A DNA stretch of 64,000 nt. Origin: Alphaproteobacteria bacterium (GTDB lineage: Bacteria > Pseudomonadota > Alphaproteobacteria > Geminicoccales > Geminicoccaceae). Numbering within the stretch: the first letter of the stretch is position 1; each line of letters opens with the position of its first letter. Below are positions 1 through 10,577 of the stretch, in pieces. Under the pieces are notes generated by a model, which did not search any database, was not told the origin of the DNA, and saw only the letters and a program-made list of their open reading frames with translations. The DNA lies in the NCBI GenBank assembly GCA_027045875.1, contig JALUAG010000074.1, forward strand, positions 62,001 through 126,000, in the 5' to 3' direction. Position numbers and translations under genes: made by a program.

Positions 1-413
1 ATCTGCGCCCGCTTGCCGGCGAAGGCCTCCTCCAGGGTGATGGTGATGTTGTAGCGGAGATCCGCACCGCGGTTGGAGGCCGAACGCCGCCGTCCGCCCA
101 TGAAATCGGCGAACAGATCCTCGAAGGCGTCGGCGAAGGAGGAGAAGTCGAAGCCGCCGGCGGCGCCGTGGCCGGACCCGGCGCCGGCCTCGAAGGCCTG
201 GTGCCCGAACTGGTCGTAGGCCGCCCGTTTCTGAGGGTCGCGCAGCACCTCGTAGGCCTCGTTGATCTCCTTGAAGCGCTGCTCGGCCGCCGGATCGTCG
301 GGGTTGCGATCGGGATGGTACTGCATCGCCAGCCGCCGGTAGGCGCGCTTGATCTCGACCTCGGTGGCGCTTCGCGACAGGCCCAGGATCTCGTAGTAAT
401 CGCGCTTCGCCAT
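1..413 (-). CDS. dnaJ: Chaperone protein DnaJ, 5' part (runs off left edge)
   Basis: Co-chaperone that stimulates DnaK ATPase activity and delivers unfolded clients in the cytoplasm. About 137 N-terminal residues are in the window. They hold a full J domain (residues 1-70) with the HPD motif at 33-35, then a Gly/Phe-rich linker (about 75-115), then the start of the first C-terminal beta domain. The zinc-finger and dimerisation parts lie beyond the left edge. The gene follows dnaK on the same strand after 89 bases, the usual dnaK-dnaJ order, so it is probably transcribed from the dnaK heat-shock promoter. Confidence 0.97.
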   Translation of the reverse strand, partial: MAKRDYYEILGLSRSATEVEIKRAYRRLAMQYHPDRNPDDPAAEQRFKEINEAYEVLRDPQKRAAYDQFGHQAFEAGAGSGHGAAGGFDFSSFADAFEDLFADFMGGRRRSASNRGADLRYNITITLEEAFAGKRAQ

Positions 414-451
414 GTCACCCCTTCGTCATCGGTCGGCCGGGAACGCGCAAA

Positions 452-473
452 GGACCGGGCAGGAGCCCGGTCC
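452..473 (-). terminator. Hairpin between dnaK and dnaJ
   Basis: A perfect 9-bp inverted repeat (ggaccgggc / gcccggtcc) with a 4-base loop lies in the 89-base dnaK-dnaJ gap. Read on the minus strand it is followed by only three T residues, so it is not a strong intrinsic terminator. It more likely acts as a partial terminator or mRNA 3' stabiliser that lowers dnaJ relative to dnaK. That role is inferred. Confidence 0.4.
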
Positions 474-502
474 CCGGCGGCGTTCCGGTCGGGCGCGCGT
501 GC

Positions 503-2428
<1,926 letters not shown>

Positions 2429-2554
2429 TCTTTGTCCCTCGCGGTGTACGCTCTCACGTCCCTCGTCACGAGCGCACCTGCCTCGAATTCGTCGCGCGCC
2501 GCAGACGTGCCAGCGCGTCCGTCGAACGCGGTGTCGGCGGATGGCGCAAGGCAC

Positions 2555-2583
2555 ATATATGAACGCGATCTTGCTCGTGCAAC
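2555..2583 (-). promoter_or_regulatory. Candidate RpoH (sigma-32) promoter of dnaK
   Basis: On the minus strand GTTG (2580-2583) is followed after 18 bases by CATATAT (2555-2561). This closely fits the alphaproteobacterial RpoH pattern CTTG-N17/18-CYTATNT, with one mismatch in each box. It lies in the 238-base fliS-dnaK gap, which holds no gene. The expected start site leaves a leader of about 120 bases before the dnaK ATG. The assignment rests on pattern and on the heat-shock target gene. Confidence 0.6.
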
Positions 2584-2666
2584 CGGCGGGCGAGCCCGAT
2601 TTTCGTCCCGCTCCGAGGCGGGGCCGGCGTCCGGGCACCCGCGCAAGGCGCCGCCGAGCCGGCGGT

Positions 2667-3062
2667 TCAGCCGGCGGCCCGCCTCTCCGCGTTCTCGAGA
2701 GCGGCCCAGCTCCCGCGCATCTCGCCGAGCCGGGCGATCAGCTCGTCGCAGATGGAGACGTCGTTGGCGATGTCGATCTGGCGGATGCGGAAGCTCACGT
2801 AGGTGTAGAACCGGTCGAGGTGGGTCGCCACCTCTCCCCCCGCCTCGAAATCGAGGCAGCCGTGCAGCGCGTCGACGATGGCCGCCGCCTTGGACACGGC
2901 GCGATGACGGTCCTCGATGCGGTCGTCGAGGATCGCCTGCCGCGCTTCCTGGAGACGCAGGATGGCCCCCTCGTAGAGCATCACGATCTGCCGCAGCGGC
3001 GGGATCGTCTGGGCGGCCTGGCCGTAGGCGGCCGCCGCCCGGTGGTGGATGTGGGCATTCAT
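2667..3062 (-). CDS. fliS: Flagellar export chaperone FliS
   Basis: Cytoplasmic chaperone that binds the flagellin C-terminus and keeps it unpolymerised before export. The product is 131 aa, all helical in character. The N-terminal AYGQ and the [10 protein letters not shown] segment match FliS, and a later stretch ([11 protein letters not shown]) fits its helical bundle. The ATG at 3062 is preferred over one nine codons upstream because AAGGAG lies 10 bases before it. The gene follows fliD after 23 bases and closes the flagellin-flaG-fliD-fliS block. Confidence 0.9.
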   Translation of the reverse strand: MNAHIHHRAAAAYGQAAQTIPPLRQIVMLYEGAILRLQEARQAILDDRIEDRHRAVSKAAAIVDALHGCLDFEAGGEVATHLDRFYTYVSFRIRQIDIANDVSICDELIARLGEMRGSWAALENAERRAAG

Positions 3063-3085
3063 GCTCGCGGCACTCCTTGCCTGGA

Positions 3086-4822
3086 TCACCGGTCGTTGCC
3101 GAACATGGCCGCGGTGGTCGCCTCCACCTGCTGGAGCATGCTGTTGGCGACCGTGAGCGCGGTTTCCAGCGCCGCGAATTTCTCAATGAGAGATTGACGA
3201 AAGGTTTCCACCCGGCTGTCGATCTTGGCGATCTCGTCCGTCAGCCGGACATTTTCCTGCTCAACGCTGTCGATGGCGTTGGTGAGGGTCCCGTCCACCT
3301 CGTCGATGGCCGTCTGGAGTGAATTGTACAGCTTGTCGGCGACGCCCTGGGTGGCGGTGGCGGTGATGCTGGTGCTCCCGCTGCCGCTCCACAGGAGCAC
3401 CAGCCCCTCGTAGGGCGTGCCGTCGCGGCCGATGATGCGGCCGCCCGACACGTCCACCGCCACGCCGTCGATGTCCGCGCTCTCGATCACGCCGTCGCCG
3501 TCGGCGTCGACGATGTTGACGGTGAAGCTCGTGTCGGAGAGCGCGTTGGTGCGGGAATAGACGGCGAGATCGCCGGACGAGGCCTGGAAGCTGAACTCGA
3601 ACACCTTGCGGACGCCGTCGAGATCGGTGACCAGCTTGTCGTCGAGCGTGGCCTCGTCGACCACGAGCTTGTTGTCCCCGTCGAGGGTGATGCCGATCTC
3701 GGCGAGCGACGCCAGCTCGCCGGACGAGAGCCCCTCCACCTGGGAGGTGATGGCGTCGCTCACGGAGGATACGATGGAACGCAGGGTACCGTCGCCGAAC
3801 AGCACCGATTCCTCGTCGACCTCGCCGTCCTCGCCCACCTTCACCTGGGTGGCGGCGAAGTCGCGGAAGGCGTTGTAGGCGTCCACGAACGCCATGACCG
3901 CTTCCTTGACCGAGGTGGCGGAGCGCTCGACGTCGACGGTCACCGTGGTCCCGCTGTCGGCCTTGAAAAGGTTGAGGGTGATGCCCTCGAGTACGTCGTC
4001 GATGGTGTTGCTGCTGCGCTCGATGGTGACGCCGTCGAGGGTGATCTGGGCCGTCTGCGCGGCCTGGATCTCGTTCTTGACGGTGGTGCCACCACCGGTG
4101 GTGAGGCCGACGATGTCGAGGACGTTGTCGCCGCCCGCGGGCGAGAGCTGGACGCTCTTACCCGTCTCCTGGGCGGTCACCACCAGACGGTAGTCGGTAT
4201 CGGAGACCTTGAGCACACTGGCGGTGACGCCGCTGTCGCCGGTGGTGGCGTTGATCGCCTCCTCGAGATCGTAGATGTCCATCGTGCCGTCGACGGCGAT
4301 GGTCGCGGTGGTTCCGCTGCCCGCGAGACCGATGGTGAAGCTGCCGCTGAAGGCGGCGCCGCCGTTGAAGGCGTCGGCCAGGGTCTGGGTGGCGCTGCCG
4401 GCGCTGTCGCTCGAGAATTTGTGGGCCTTGGCCAGCCGGTCCACGGTCAGGGTGAAACTGCCCGGCTGAGCGGTATTGTCGGCGCTCACCGCCAGCAGCT
4501 CGGCGGGCGAGGTGGTGGTGTCGGAACTGTAGAAGACGTCCTTCTTCTCGAACAGATTCTCGTTGACGCCGAAGAAGCCTGGCGGGTTGCGGAGCCCCGC
4601 GACGGCGTCCCTGAGGTCGCCGAGCAGCCCGCGCAGCTCCTCGTAGGCGGCGAGCTTCGCCTCGTTCTCGGTGATCCGGTTCTCGAGCCGCACCGCCGGC
4701 AGCCGCTTGGCCTCGGCGAGGGCCTCGATCAGCGTTTCGGTATCGAGGTTGGAACTGGTACCGCTCAGGCGGGTGGTGCCACCGGTGATGCTGATGGTAC
4801 CGAAATCGATCGAGGAGGCCAT
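3086..4822 (-). CDS. fliD: Flagellar hook-associated protein 2 (filament cap) FliD
   Basis: Filament cap protein that assembles flagellin monomers at the growing tip. At 578 aa it has the expected conserved N-terminal helical region (about residues 20-110, with LSGTSSNLDTETLI), a variable beta-rich middle, and a C-terminal coiled region (about 500-570). It sits between flaG and fliS, the classical order. The start at 4822 gives MASSIDFG, which resembles other FliD N-termini. Export is by the flagellar type III system, so the lack of a signal peptide is expected. Confidence 0.95.
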   Translation of the reverse strand: MASSIDFGTISITGGTTRLSGTSSNLDTETLIEALAEAKRLPAVRLENRITENEAKLAAYEELRGLLGDLRDAVAGLRNPPGFFGVNENLFEKKDVFYSSDTTTSPAELLAVSADNTAQPGSFTLTVDRLAKAHKFSSDSAGSATQTLADAFNGGAAFSGSFTIGLAGSGTTATIAVDGTMDIYDLEEAINATTGDSGVTASVLKVSDTDYRLVVTAQETGKSVQLSPAGGDNVLDIVGLTTGGGTTVKNEIQAAQTAQITLDGVTIERSSNTIDDVLEGITLNLFKADSGTTVTVDVERSATSVKEAVMAFVDAYNAFRDFAATQVKVGEDGEVDEESVLFGDGTLRSIVSSVSDAITSQVEGLSSGELASLAEIGITLDGDNKLVVDEATLDDKLVTDLDGVRKVFEFSFQASSGDLAVYSRTNALSDTSFTVNIVDADGDGVIESADIDGVAVDVSGGRIIGRDGTPYEGLVLLWSGSGSTSITATATQGVADKLYNSLQTAIDEVDGTLTNAIDSVEQENVRLTDEIAKIDSRVETFRQSLIEKFAALETALTVANSMLQQVEATTAAMFGNDR

Positions 4823-4847
4823 CTCGCTTCTCCCGAGGTGCCGCCGT

Positions 4848-5192
4848 TCAGACGTCGACGCGCAGCAGTGGATCGTCGATGCCGCGGCTCATGGCGTAGA
4901 AGCGCAGCAGCTGGTCGGGCGGGCTCTGGAACAGCACCTCGCCGTTGCGGCTGTCGACCACGCGGTAGACCAGCCGATCGGTCACCGGATCGTGGAAGCC
5001 GCGCACGTCGACGGTGCGATCGTCGAACAGTCTCGTCGCCGCCTGCCGGACCGCCGCGTCGAGATCCGTCCGCCGGACTCCGTCGACTTCGCCACGGTGA
5101 ACCGCCGTCCGGGCCGCGTCGCGCGGGCCGGTCGCATGCGCCGGCGCCTCGAGGCGCGGCATGCGAAGGGCGGGCGTGATCTCGGTCGACAT
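4848..5192 (-). CDS. flaG: FlaG-family flagellar protein
   Basis: Small protein (114 aa) with a low-complexity N-terminus and a C-terminal FlaG-like module of about 55 residues. The module reads RLVYRVVDSRNGEVLFQSPPDQLLRF, shown here as RLVYRVVDSRNGEVLF then QSPPDQLLRF, and matches the V-x-D-x-x-[TN]-G-E-V-x-x-x-x-P-P-x-x-L pattern of the family. FlaG proteins influence filament length. It lies between flagellin and fliD on the same strand, which supports the call. Sequence similarity outside the C-terminal module is weak. Confidence 0.8.
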   Translation of the reverse strand: MSTEITPALRMPRLEAPAHATGPRDAARTAVHRGEVDGVRRTDLDAAVRQAATRLFDDRTVDVRGFHDPVTDRLVYRVVDSRNGEVLFQSPPDQLLRFYAMSRGIDDPLLRVDV

Positions 5193-5225
5193 GACGAACT
5201 CCCGTTGTCAGCGGTCGCCGGAGGC

Positions 5226-5257
5226 GCGGGTACGTCGCCCGCGGGCGACGTACCCGC
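5226..5257. terminator. 32-bp perfect palindrome downstream of flagellin
   Basis: A perfect palindrome with 15-bp arms (gcgggtacgtcgccc and its complement) around a central GC starts 12 bases past the flagellin stop. No T-run follows on the minus strand. A very stable RNA hairpin here would protect the abundant flagellin mRNA 3' end and reduce read-through into flaG-fliD-fliS. The structure is seen; the role is inferred. Confidence 0.55.
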
Positions 5258-5268
5258 TCCGGCGTTCC

Positions 5269-6420
5269 TTAGGCCAGAAGCCTTAACAAATTCTGAGGCA
5301 ACTGGTTGGCCTGGGCGAGCATCGCCACGCTCGCCTGGGTCATCACCTGGGCGGAGGTGAACTTGGTCATCTCGGCCGCCATGTCGACGTCGAGCAGGGT
5401 CGAGCGGGCGGCGTCCAGGTTCTCGATCGAGGTGGCGAGATTGGCCGAGGCGAACTCGAAACGCGACATCTTGGCGCCGAGATTGGCCCGCGCCTCGTTG
5501 ACCGTCTCGATCGCGGTGTCGATGGCCGTGCTCGCCGAAGTGGCGTTGCTCGCCGTGTCCACCGACGCGCTCGACAGACCCAGCGCCGCCAGATCCACGT
5601 CGGTGATGTCGACCGAAATCGTGTCGCTCGAGGAGACGCCGACCTGGAAGGTGAGCGTGCCGCTGCCGGAGACCGTGAACTCGCTGTTGGTGCCGGCGGT
5701 GATGGCGGTGGTGAAGTCGAAATTGTCGGTGGTCAGCTCGATGCCCAGGTTCTCGAAGCGGAAGTTGGCGTCGATCACCTTGTCGCCGGAGGCGTGGGTG
5801 AACTGCACCGTGTCGGATACGGTGCCGTTGGTGAGGGTGAACTGACCGAGGCTGCTGGACCCGGTGTAGGCGTAGGAGAGCTGGAAGGTGCCGGTGCTCG
5901 GCGTGTCACCGATCAGCCGCACGCTCAGCCCCCGGTCGCCCGAGCTGCCGCCGAACACCGTGGAGGCGGCGGTGGAAACGGTGATCTGCTTGCCCGCCGA
6001 ACCGTCCAGCAGCGTGTTGCCGTTGAACTTGGTCTGGCTGGTGATGGAGGTGATCTGGCTCTTGAGCTCGCTGAACTCCTCGTTGAGGAAGCCGCGCTCG
6101 GTGTCGGTGAGCGAGCCCGACTGGGCCTGCACCGCCAGCGCCTTCATGCGCTGCAGGATGTCCGAGATCTTGGCCATGCCGCCGTCCGCCACCTGCAGCA
6201 GGCTGGAGGCCTGGGAGGCGTTGACCGCCGCCTGCCGCAGCGAGTTGACGTCGGCCATCACCTTGGTGCCGACGGCGAGGGAGGCGGCGTCGTCGGAGGC
6301 CTTGACGATGCGCGAGCCGCTCGACAGCTTGGCGAGCGAGCTCGAGGCCGCGGACTGGTTCTGGGCGAGGTAGCGCAGCGCCGTGTTGGCCGCGGTGTTG
6401 GTGGTGCCGGTAAGAGGCAT
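5269..6420 (-). CDS. fliC: Flagellin
   Basis: Structural subunit of the flagellar filament, secreted through the flagellar export apparatus. The product is 383 aa. The conserved D0/D1 N-terminus includes ALRYLAQNQ, SSLAKLSSGSRI and ASDDAASLAVG. The C-terminal D1/D0 half includes SRFEFASANL, DVDMAAEMTKF and the terminal PQNLLRLL. The central D2/D3 part is variable and beta-rich. I prefer the ATG at 6420 because AAGGAG lies 7 bases upstream; the ATG at 6426 is only one base from that site. A sigma-54-type promoter about 100 bases upstream fits late flagellar control. Confidence 0.97.
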   Translation of the reverse strand: MPLTGTTNTAANTALRYLAQNQSAASSSLAKLSSGSRIVKASDDAASLAVGTKVMADVNSLRQAAVNASQASSLLQVADGGMAKISDILQRMKALAVQAQSGSLTDTERGFLNEEFSELKSQITSITSQTKFNGNTLLDGSAGKQITVSTAASTVFGGSSGDRGLSVRLIGDTPSTGTFQLSYAYTGSSSLGQFTLTNGTVSDTVQFTHASGDKVIDANFRFENLGIELTTDNFDFTTAITAGTNSEFTVSGSGTLTFQVGVSSSDTISVDITDVDLAALGLSSASVDTASNATSASTAIDTAIETVNEARANLGAKMSRFEFASANLATSIENLDAARSTLLDVDMAAEMTKFTSAQVMTQASVAMLAQANQLPQNLLRLLA

Positions 6421-6516
6421 GTGCATTCTCCTTCTACGTGAAGCGAGCGCCCCGTGGGGCCTTTTCCTCCGGGCTATGTGCCCGCGCCGGAGACAGTTCC
6501 GGCGGAAATTCGTGAT

Positions 6517-6531
6517 CCAAGAACCGTGCCA
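6517..6531 (-). promoter_or_regulatory. Candidate sigma-54 promoter of flagellin
   Basis: On the minus strand TGGCAC (6526-6531), a 5-base spacer and TTGG (6517-6520) match the RpoN -24/-12 consensus TGGCAC-N5-TTGC in all but the last base. The invariant -24 GG is kept; the -12 GC is GG. It points at flagellin with a leader of roughly 85 bases. Sigma-54 control of flagellin is known from other alphaproteobacteria. Confidence 0.5.
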
Positions 6532-6601
6532 ACCGGAGATAGCCGCGGATCCGCCCGCCTTCCGGCGGCGGCGCGGGACGGGGGGCGGCAGGATTTGCCG
6601 C

Positions 6602-7585
6602 ATGCGGCAGATTCTGCCGGCAGTTTCCGCCGCACTGGGCATTTTTTTCCTCCTGCCGGCCGGCGCCGAGGGACGGGCCGGGACGGGGCTCGCCTTTCCC
6701 CTCGCCTGCCAGCCGGGCCGCGACTGCTGGCCGGTGCGTTACGTGGACCGGGATCCCGGGCCGGGATGGCGCGACTATCGGGGCGGCGAGCGCAGCGAGG
6801 ACGGTCACGACGGCACCGACCTCGCCATCGGCGACCGCAGGCGGATGAGCGAGGGGGTGGCGGTCCTCGCCGCCGCCGATGGTGAGGTGCTGCGCAGCCG
6901 CGACGGGGAACCCGATTTCGCGCTGGTCGAGGAGGGACCGGAGACGGTGCGGGAGCGGCCATGCGGCAACGGCGTCCTGATCCGGCACGAGGGCGGTCTC
7001 GAGACCCAGTACTGCCACCTGCGTCGCGGCAGCATCATGGTCCGCCCGGGCGATCGCCTGCGCGCCGGCGCAATCCTGGGCTATGTCGGCATGTCCGGCG
7101 AGACCAGCTTTCCCCACCTCCACTTCACGGTGCGTCGCGACGGCCGGCCGATCGACCCCTTCGCCGCGCCCGCCGGCGAGGAGCAGGGCTGGGCGCCGGA
7201 TGCGGCCTCCGCACTCGCCTACCCGCCGGCGGTGCTGACCGGTCTCGGGCTCGCCGTGGGCCCGGTGGAGATGCGCGACCTCCAGGCGGGCTTTCACGAT
7301 TTCGCGAGCATCCCGGTCACCGCGCCGGCGCTCGTCATCTGGGTGCGAGGCTTCTGGTTCGAGGACGGCGATCGCCTGGAGCTTTCGATCCGAGGTCCCG
7401 ACGGCGCCCTGCTGGTCGCCGACACGCGGCGCCTGACGCGGTCGCGCACCTTCGCCTTCTACTTCGCGGGCAGGAAACGGCCGGACGGCGGCTGGGCCCC
7501 GGGCGACTACCGCTTGCGCGCCCTGCTGCGCCGCGGCCAGGCGCGCGTAGCCCTCGAGCGCACCGTCGTCCTCCACCCTCAGTAG
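6602..7585 (+). CDS. Secreted M23-family metallopeptidase (LytM-like)
   Basis: Probable periplasmic murein hydrolase or hydrolase activator, 327 aa. A signal peptide covers about residues 1-25. The M23 domain carries the zinc set: H69 and D73 (HDGTD), H139 (QYCHL), and H172/H174 (PHLHF). All catalytic residues are present, so activity is plausible. A C-terminal beta-rich domain of about 110 residues follows. The ATG at 6602 directly precedes the signal peptide. The gene is divergent from flagellin, and its stop overlaps the convergent csaA-like gene by 7 bases. Confidence 0.85.
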   Translation: MRQILPAVSAALGIFFLLPAGAEGRAGTGLAFPLACQPGRDCWPVRYVDRDPGPGWRDYRGGERSEDGHDGTDLAIGDRRRMSEGVAVLAAADGEVLRSRDGEPDFALVEEGPETVRERPCGNGVLIRHEGGLETQYCHLRRGSIMVRPGDRLRAGAILGYVGMSGETSFPHLHFTVRRDGRPIDPFAAPAGEEQGWAPDAASALAYPPAVLTGLGLAVGPVEMRDLQAGFHDFASIPVTAPALVIWVRGFWFEDGDRLELSIRGPDGALLVADTRRLTRSRTFAFYFAGRKRPDGGWAPGDYRLRALLRRGQARVALERTVVLHPQ

Positions 7586-7923
7586 AGGCGCCCGCCCTCC
7601 GGCACCGGACGTTCGGGAACCACCAGCACCACCCCTCCCGCGGCGTCGGGAAAGCCGAGCACCAGCACCTCGGAGCGGACGCCGGCGATCCGGCGCGGCG
7701 GAAAGTTGACCACCGCCGCCACCTGCCTGCCGAGGAGATCCTCGGGCGTGTAGTTCTCCGTGATCTGCGCCGAGCTCGTGCGGATGCCGAGCTCGGGCCC
7801 GAAATCGATCTCCAGCCGGTAGGCGGGCTTGCGCGCCCGTCGGTTGGGCTCGGCGGCGACGATCCGCCCCACGCGTATGTCCACCTTGAGGAAATCCTCG
7901 AAGGCGATCGGTGGCGCCACCAC
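7579..7923 (-). CDS. CsaA-like tRNA-binding domain protein
   Basis: A 114-aa protein made of a single tRNA-binding OB fold, as in CsaA and the C-terminal domain of MetRS. Residues 8-35 ([12 protein letters not shown]) begin the fold, and SSAQITENY and [13 protein letters not shown] match CsaA core positions. CsaA has been described as a secretion-linked chaperone, but most homologues are uncharacterised. It is last in the minus-strand run ybjN-proC-TetR-csaA, 13 bases after the TetR-like gene. Confidence 0.85.
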   Translation of the reverse strand: MVAPPIAFEDFLKVDIRVGRIVAAEPNRRARKPAYRLEIDFGPELGIRTSSAQITENYTPEDLLGRQVAAVVNFPPRRIAGVRSEVLVLGFPDAAGGVVLVVPERPVPEGGRLY

Positions 7924-7936
7924 GCCCCGCCCCTCC

Positions 7937-8560
7937 TCAGGCGGTGGCCGGTTCGGCGGCGGGGGGCGGACGGCGGGCCGACGGCCGCCGCGAAACCCAG
8001 CCCGCGAGGCGCTCGAGGCGATCCAGGTCGCGATCCAGCGCCGCCAGGGTGCGCGCGAGGTCGGGACTGTCGTCGGTCAGCCAGACGTCGAAGGCCCGAA
8101 CATAGACGGCGATCAGCGCCGGCCCCGCGAGCCACGCCAGCGCGCCGCCGCGACGGATGCCCGCCCCTTCGATCAGCCAGCCGACCAGACGGTCGAGATT
8201 GCACAGGCTCTCCAGCAGGAGCCCCGGCTCGCGACGGCTCTCGCGGGCGAGGCGGCGCAGCCCCTCGCGATAGGGGCCCATCGCCTCGAGGCGGCGCATG
8301 ATGAGTTCGAACAGCCGCTCCCGCACGGTCATGCCGTCGAGCTCGGCGGGATCGATCGCCAGCATCGCCCGGTCGAGCCGGCGGCCGAGCGCCGCCAGCA
8401 CCGCCGTCCGCCGCGGAAACTCCTCGTAAACCTCGGCCAGCTTGCGCCCGCTGCCACGGGCCAGCGCCACCCGGGAGAAACCGGCGAGCCCCTCCTCGGC
8501 GATCTGCTGGAAGGCCAGATCGAGAAGATCCGGCCTTGTGGCCGCGCTTCGCTTCGCCAT
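7937..8560 (-). CDS. TetR/COQ9-like regulator or lipid-binding protein
   Basis: A 207-aa helical protein. The N-terminal 60 residues look like a TetR-type helix-turn-helix ([15 protein letters not shown], then [16 protein letters not shown]), and the rest is a TetR/COQ9-like helical bundle ending in an Arg/Pro-rich tail. COQ9 is a TetR-fold protein of ubiquinone synthesis, and the ubiquinone factor gene ubiK lies 1.5 kb away, so a COQ9-like lipid role is as likely as DNA binding. It lies 30 bases downstream of proC. The fold is reasonably sure, the function is not. Confidence 0.6.
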   Translation of the reverse strand: MAKRSAATRPDLLDLAFQQIAEEGLAGFSRVALARGSGRKLAEVYEEFPRRTAVLAALGRRLDRAMLAIDPAELDGMTVRERLFELIMRRLEAMGPYREGLRRLARESRREPGLLLESLCNLDRLVGWLIEGAGIRRGGALAWLAGPALIAVYVRAFDVWLTDDSPDLARTLAALDRDLDRLERLAGWVSRRPSARRPPPAAEPATA

Positions 8561-8590
8561 CTCTCGCCCTCCCCGTTCGAGGCCTCGGGC

Positions 8591-9412
8591 TCAGGCCAGC
8601 TCCCGCGAACGCCGCGCGGCGGCGGCCACGGCGTCGCTCAGCAGCCTTTCGAGCCCTTCGGGCCCCATCAATACCCGAAGTGCCGCCTCGGTGGTACCGC
8701 CGGGGCTGGTCACCGCCCGTCGCAGCTCCGACGCCGGGCTGTCGCTGCGATGGAGGAGCTCGCCGGCGCCGCTGACCGTGCGCCGGGCGAGCCGCTCGGC
8801 GAGCGGCGGCGGCAGCCCGAGCCGGGCGCCGGCGGCGGCCATCGCTTCGGCCAGAAGGAAGACGTAGGCGGGACCGCTGCCGGAAAGCGCGGTCACCGCG
8901 TGCATCAGCTCCTCGTCCTCGATCCAGGCGACATCGCCCACCGCCGCCATCAGGGCCTCCGCGCCGCGCCGGATCCCGGCGCCGCAGGCGGCGTTGGCGC
9001 AGAGCACCGTCATGCCGCGTCCCACCGCCGCCGGCGTGTTGGGCATCGCCCGCACGATCGGGCGATCCCCGCCGAGGGCCCGCTCGAAGGCCACGATCTC
9101 CTTGCCGGCCGCAATGGACAGGACGAAGCCGCTGCGCCCCGCCACTTCGGCCACCTCGGCCAGCACCGTCTCCATCACCTGCGGCTTGACCGCCAGCACC
9201 AGCGCCGCCGGCCGCAGATCCGCGGGCAGCCCGGCGACGGAGGTATGGAGCCCCACCGGGCCGAACCTGGCGAGCGCCGCCCGTCTCTCGGCGTCGGGCT
9301 CGACGATGTGGGCCTCGGCGGCCGGCAGGCCGCGCGCGAGCCAGCCCTCGAGCAGGGCGCCCCCCATCTTGCCTCCGCCGACGAGCAGCACCGGCCGCGG
9401 CAGATCCGACAT
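8591..9412 (-). CDS. proC: Pyrroline-5-carboxylate reductase
   Basis: Final step of proline synthesis: reduces 1-pyrroline-5-carboxylate with NAD(P)H in the cytoplasm. At 273 aa it has normal length. The Rossmann motif VGGGKMGGAL is at residues 11-20, VLAVKPQ and MPNTPA mark the middle, and the C-terminal substrate domain carries ALSGSGPAYVF and the T-S-P-G-G-T-T segment. It starts 3 bases after ybjN ends, so the two are probably co-transcribed. Confidence 0.97.
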   Translation of the reverse strand: MSDLPRPVLLVGGGKMGGALLEGWLARGLPAAEAHIVEPDAERRAALARFGPVGLHTSVAGLPADLRPAALVLAVKPQVMETVLAEVAEVAGRSGFVLSIAAGKEIVAFERALGGDRPIVRAMPNTPAAVGRGMTVLCANAACGAGIRRGAEALMAAVGDVAWIEDEELMHAVTALSGSGPAYVFLLAEAMAAAGARLGLPPPLAERLARRTVSGAGELLHRSDSPASELRRAVTSPGGTTEAALRVLMGPEGLERLLSDAVAAAARRSRELA

Positions 9413-9415
9413 CGC

Positions 9416-9934
9416 TCAGGCCTCGCCCTCGGTCTCGAGGAGCGCCGCCATCAGCGCCTCCTCGGGTGCCTTGCCGCCCCAGATCACGAACTGGAAGGCG
9501 GGATAGAAGCGGTCGCACTCGTTGAGCGCGATCTCCACCAGATCCTCGATCAGTTCGCGGCTGGCCGTGACACCTTCCCGGAACAGCACCGAATGGCGGA
9601 ACACCGGCAGCCGCTCCTCCGACCAGAGCTCGAAATGACCGAGCCACAGCTTCTCGTTGGCCAGCGCCAGCAGGGTGTGGATCGGCCGCTGCTTGGCGAA
9701 GGGCACCTTGAGGTCGAGGGTGCAGGAGAGATGCAGCACTCCCACCTCGGGATGCCAGGAGGACCACAGCCGGTAGCCGGCCCATTGGCCCGGGATCTCG
9801 GCCATGAACTCGTCCTCGCTCTGGCGCTGGCAGGGCCATTCGTGGGCCGCCGCCATCTGCTCCAGCAGATCGAGGGGATTGTTCACGGCTTCGGGGGTTT
9901 CGGTCAAAAGCGAGGACACGCGATCCTCCTCCAT
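9416..9934 (-). CDS. YbjN domain-containing protein
   Basis: A 172-aa cytoplasmic protein of the YbjN family, whose fold resembles type III secretion chaperones. Family members act as regulators or sensors of unknown mechanism. Recognisable parts are [15 protein letters not shown] near the N-terminus, [13 protein letters not shown] in the middle and [18 protein letters not shown] near the C-terminus. In many alphaproteobacteria it directly precedes proC, as here. The 127 bases upstream (9935-10061) hold no gene and should contain the promoter of the ybjN-proC-TetR-csaA run. Confidence 0.85.
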   Translation of the reverse strand: MEEDRVSSLLTETPEAVNNPLDLLEQMAAAHEWPCQRQSEDEFMAEIPGQWAGYRLWSSWHPEVGVLHLSCTLDLKVPFAKQRPIHTLLALANEKLWLGHFELWSEERLPVFRHSVLFREGVTASRELIEDLVEIALNECDRFYPAFQFVIWGGKAPEEALMAALLETEGEA

Positions 9935-10061
9935 GCCTGGACGCGGCCGCCCGGCGCGGCGGACGCGGCCGCCGGCCCTCCGTCGCGGATCCCGACGGTG
10001 GCCGACAGCGCGGAAGCCTGCCAGATCGGCGCGAAGGTTACAAGCGAGGGCGCGGGCCGGC

Positions 10062-10421
10062 CTAGGACGTCTCCGTCGCCCCGGTCTTCCCGCTCCTTTC
10101 GGTCCTTTCGGTCTTCCCGGTCTTTTCCGTCTTCCTGCGGGTCCGCCGTACGGTGCGCGCGGGCGTCCGTTCGAGGGCCGCCACCCGCTCCTCGAGCGCC
10201 GCCACGCGGGCGGCCAGCGCCTCCTGCTCCTCGCGGGCCTTGGCCGCCATCGCCTTGACGGCGTCGAACTCCTCGCGGGTCACGAGATTGACTTCGCCGG
10301 CGAAGCGCTCGAAGCGCTCCTTGACCCGCATCTCGATCTCCTCGCGCAGACCGGCCAGAGTACTGAGCGCGCCGCTGGCGACGCGCGCGAGATCGTCGAA
10401 CAGGCGATTGTCGGTCTGCAT
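10062..10421 (-). CDS. ubiK: Ubiquinone biosynthesis accessory factor UbiK
   Basis: Accessory factor of the Ubi metabolon that supports aerobic ubiquinone synthesis. The 119-aa product has the BMFP/UbiK layout: an N-terminal amphipathic helix ([18 protein letters not shown]), a coiled coil ending in [20 protein letters not shown], and a long Lys/Arg/Thr-rich tail (about 95-119) unusually rich in [13 protein letters not shown]-type repeats. The ATG at 10421 has GAGGAG 6 bases upstream and is preferred over one 15 codons earlier. It is divergent from lgt. Confidence 0.85.
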   Translation of the reverse strand: MQTDNRLFDDLARVASGALSTLAGLREEIEMRVKERFERFAGEVNLVTREEFDAVKAMAAKAREEQEALAARVAALEERVAALERTPARTVRRTRRKTEKTGKTERTERSGKTGATETS

Positions 10422-10464
10422 CGCGGACTCCTCGAAAAAACGCTGTTCTCGTCTTCCAATCCCC

Positions 10465-10507
10465 ATATCGGGCGATATTTCGGAAACGGCAAGAGCGGGG
10501 CTTGCCG
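10465..10507. repeat. Palindrome and hairpin in the ubiK/lgt divergent region
   Basis: Two inverted repeats sit in the 156-base divergent gap. The first is atatcg-gg-cgatat (10465-10478), a likely protein-binding site. The second is cggcaag / cttgccg with a 7-base loop (10487-10507), which would lie in or near the lgt leader. Neither has a T-run. Roles are unknown. Confidence 0.45.
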
Positions 10508-10577
10508 TGATCCTCGATGCCCCCTACTCACCCGCCGGGGTCCTTCGCCCCGCGACGGTCCGGAGGTTCTCTTCCCG

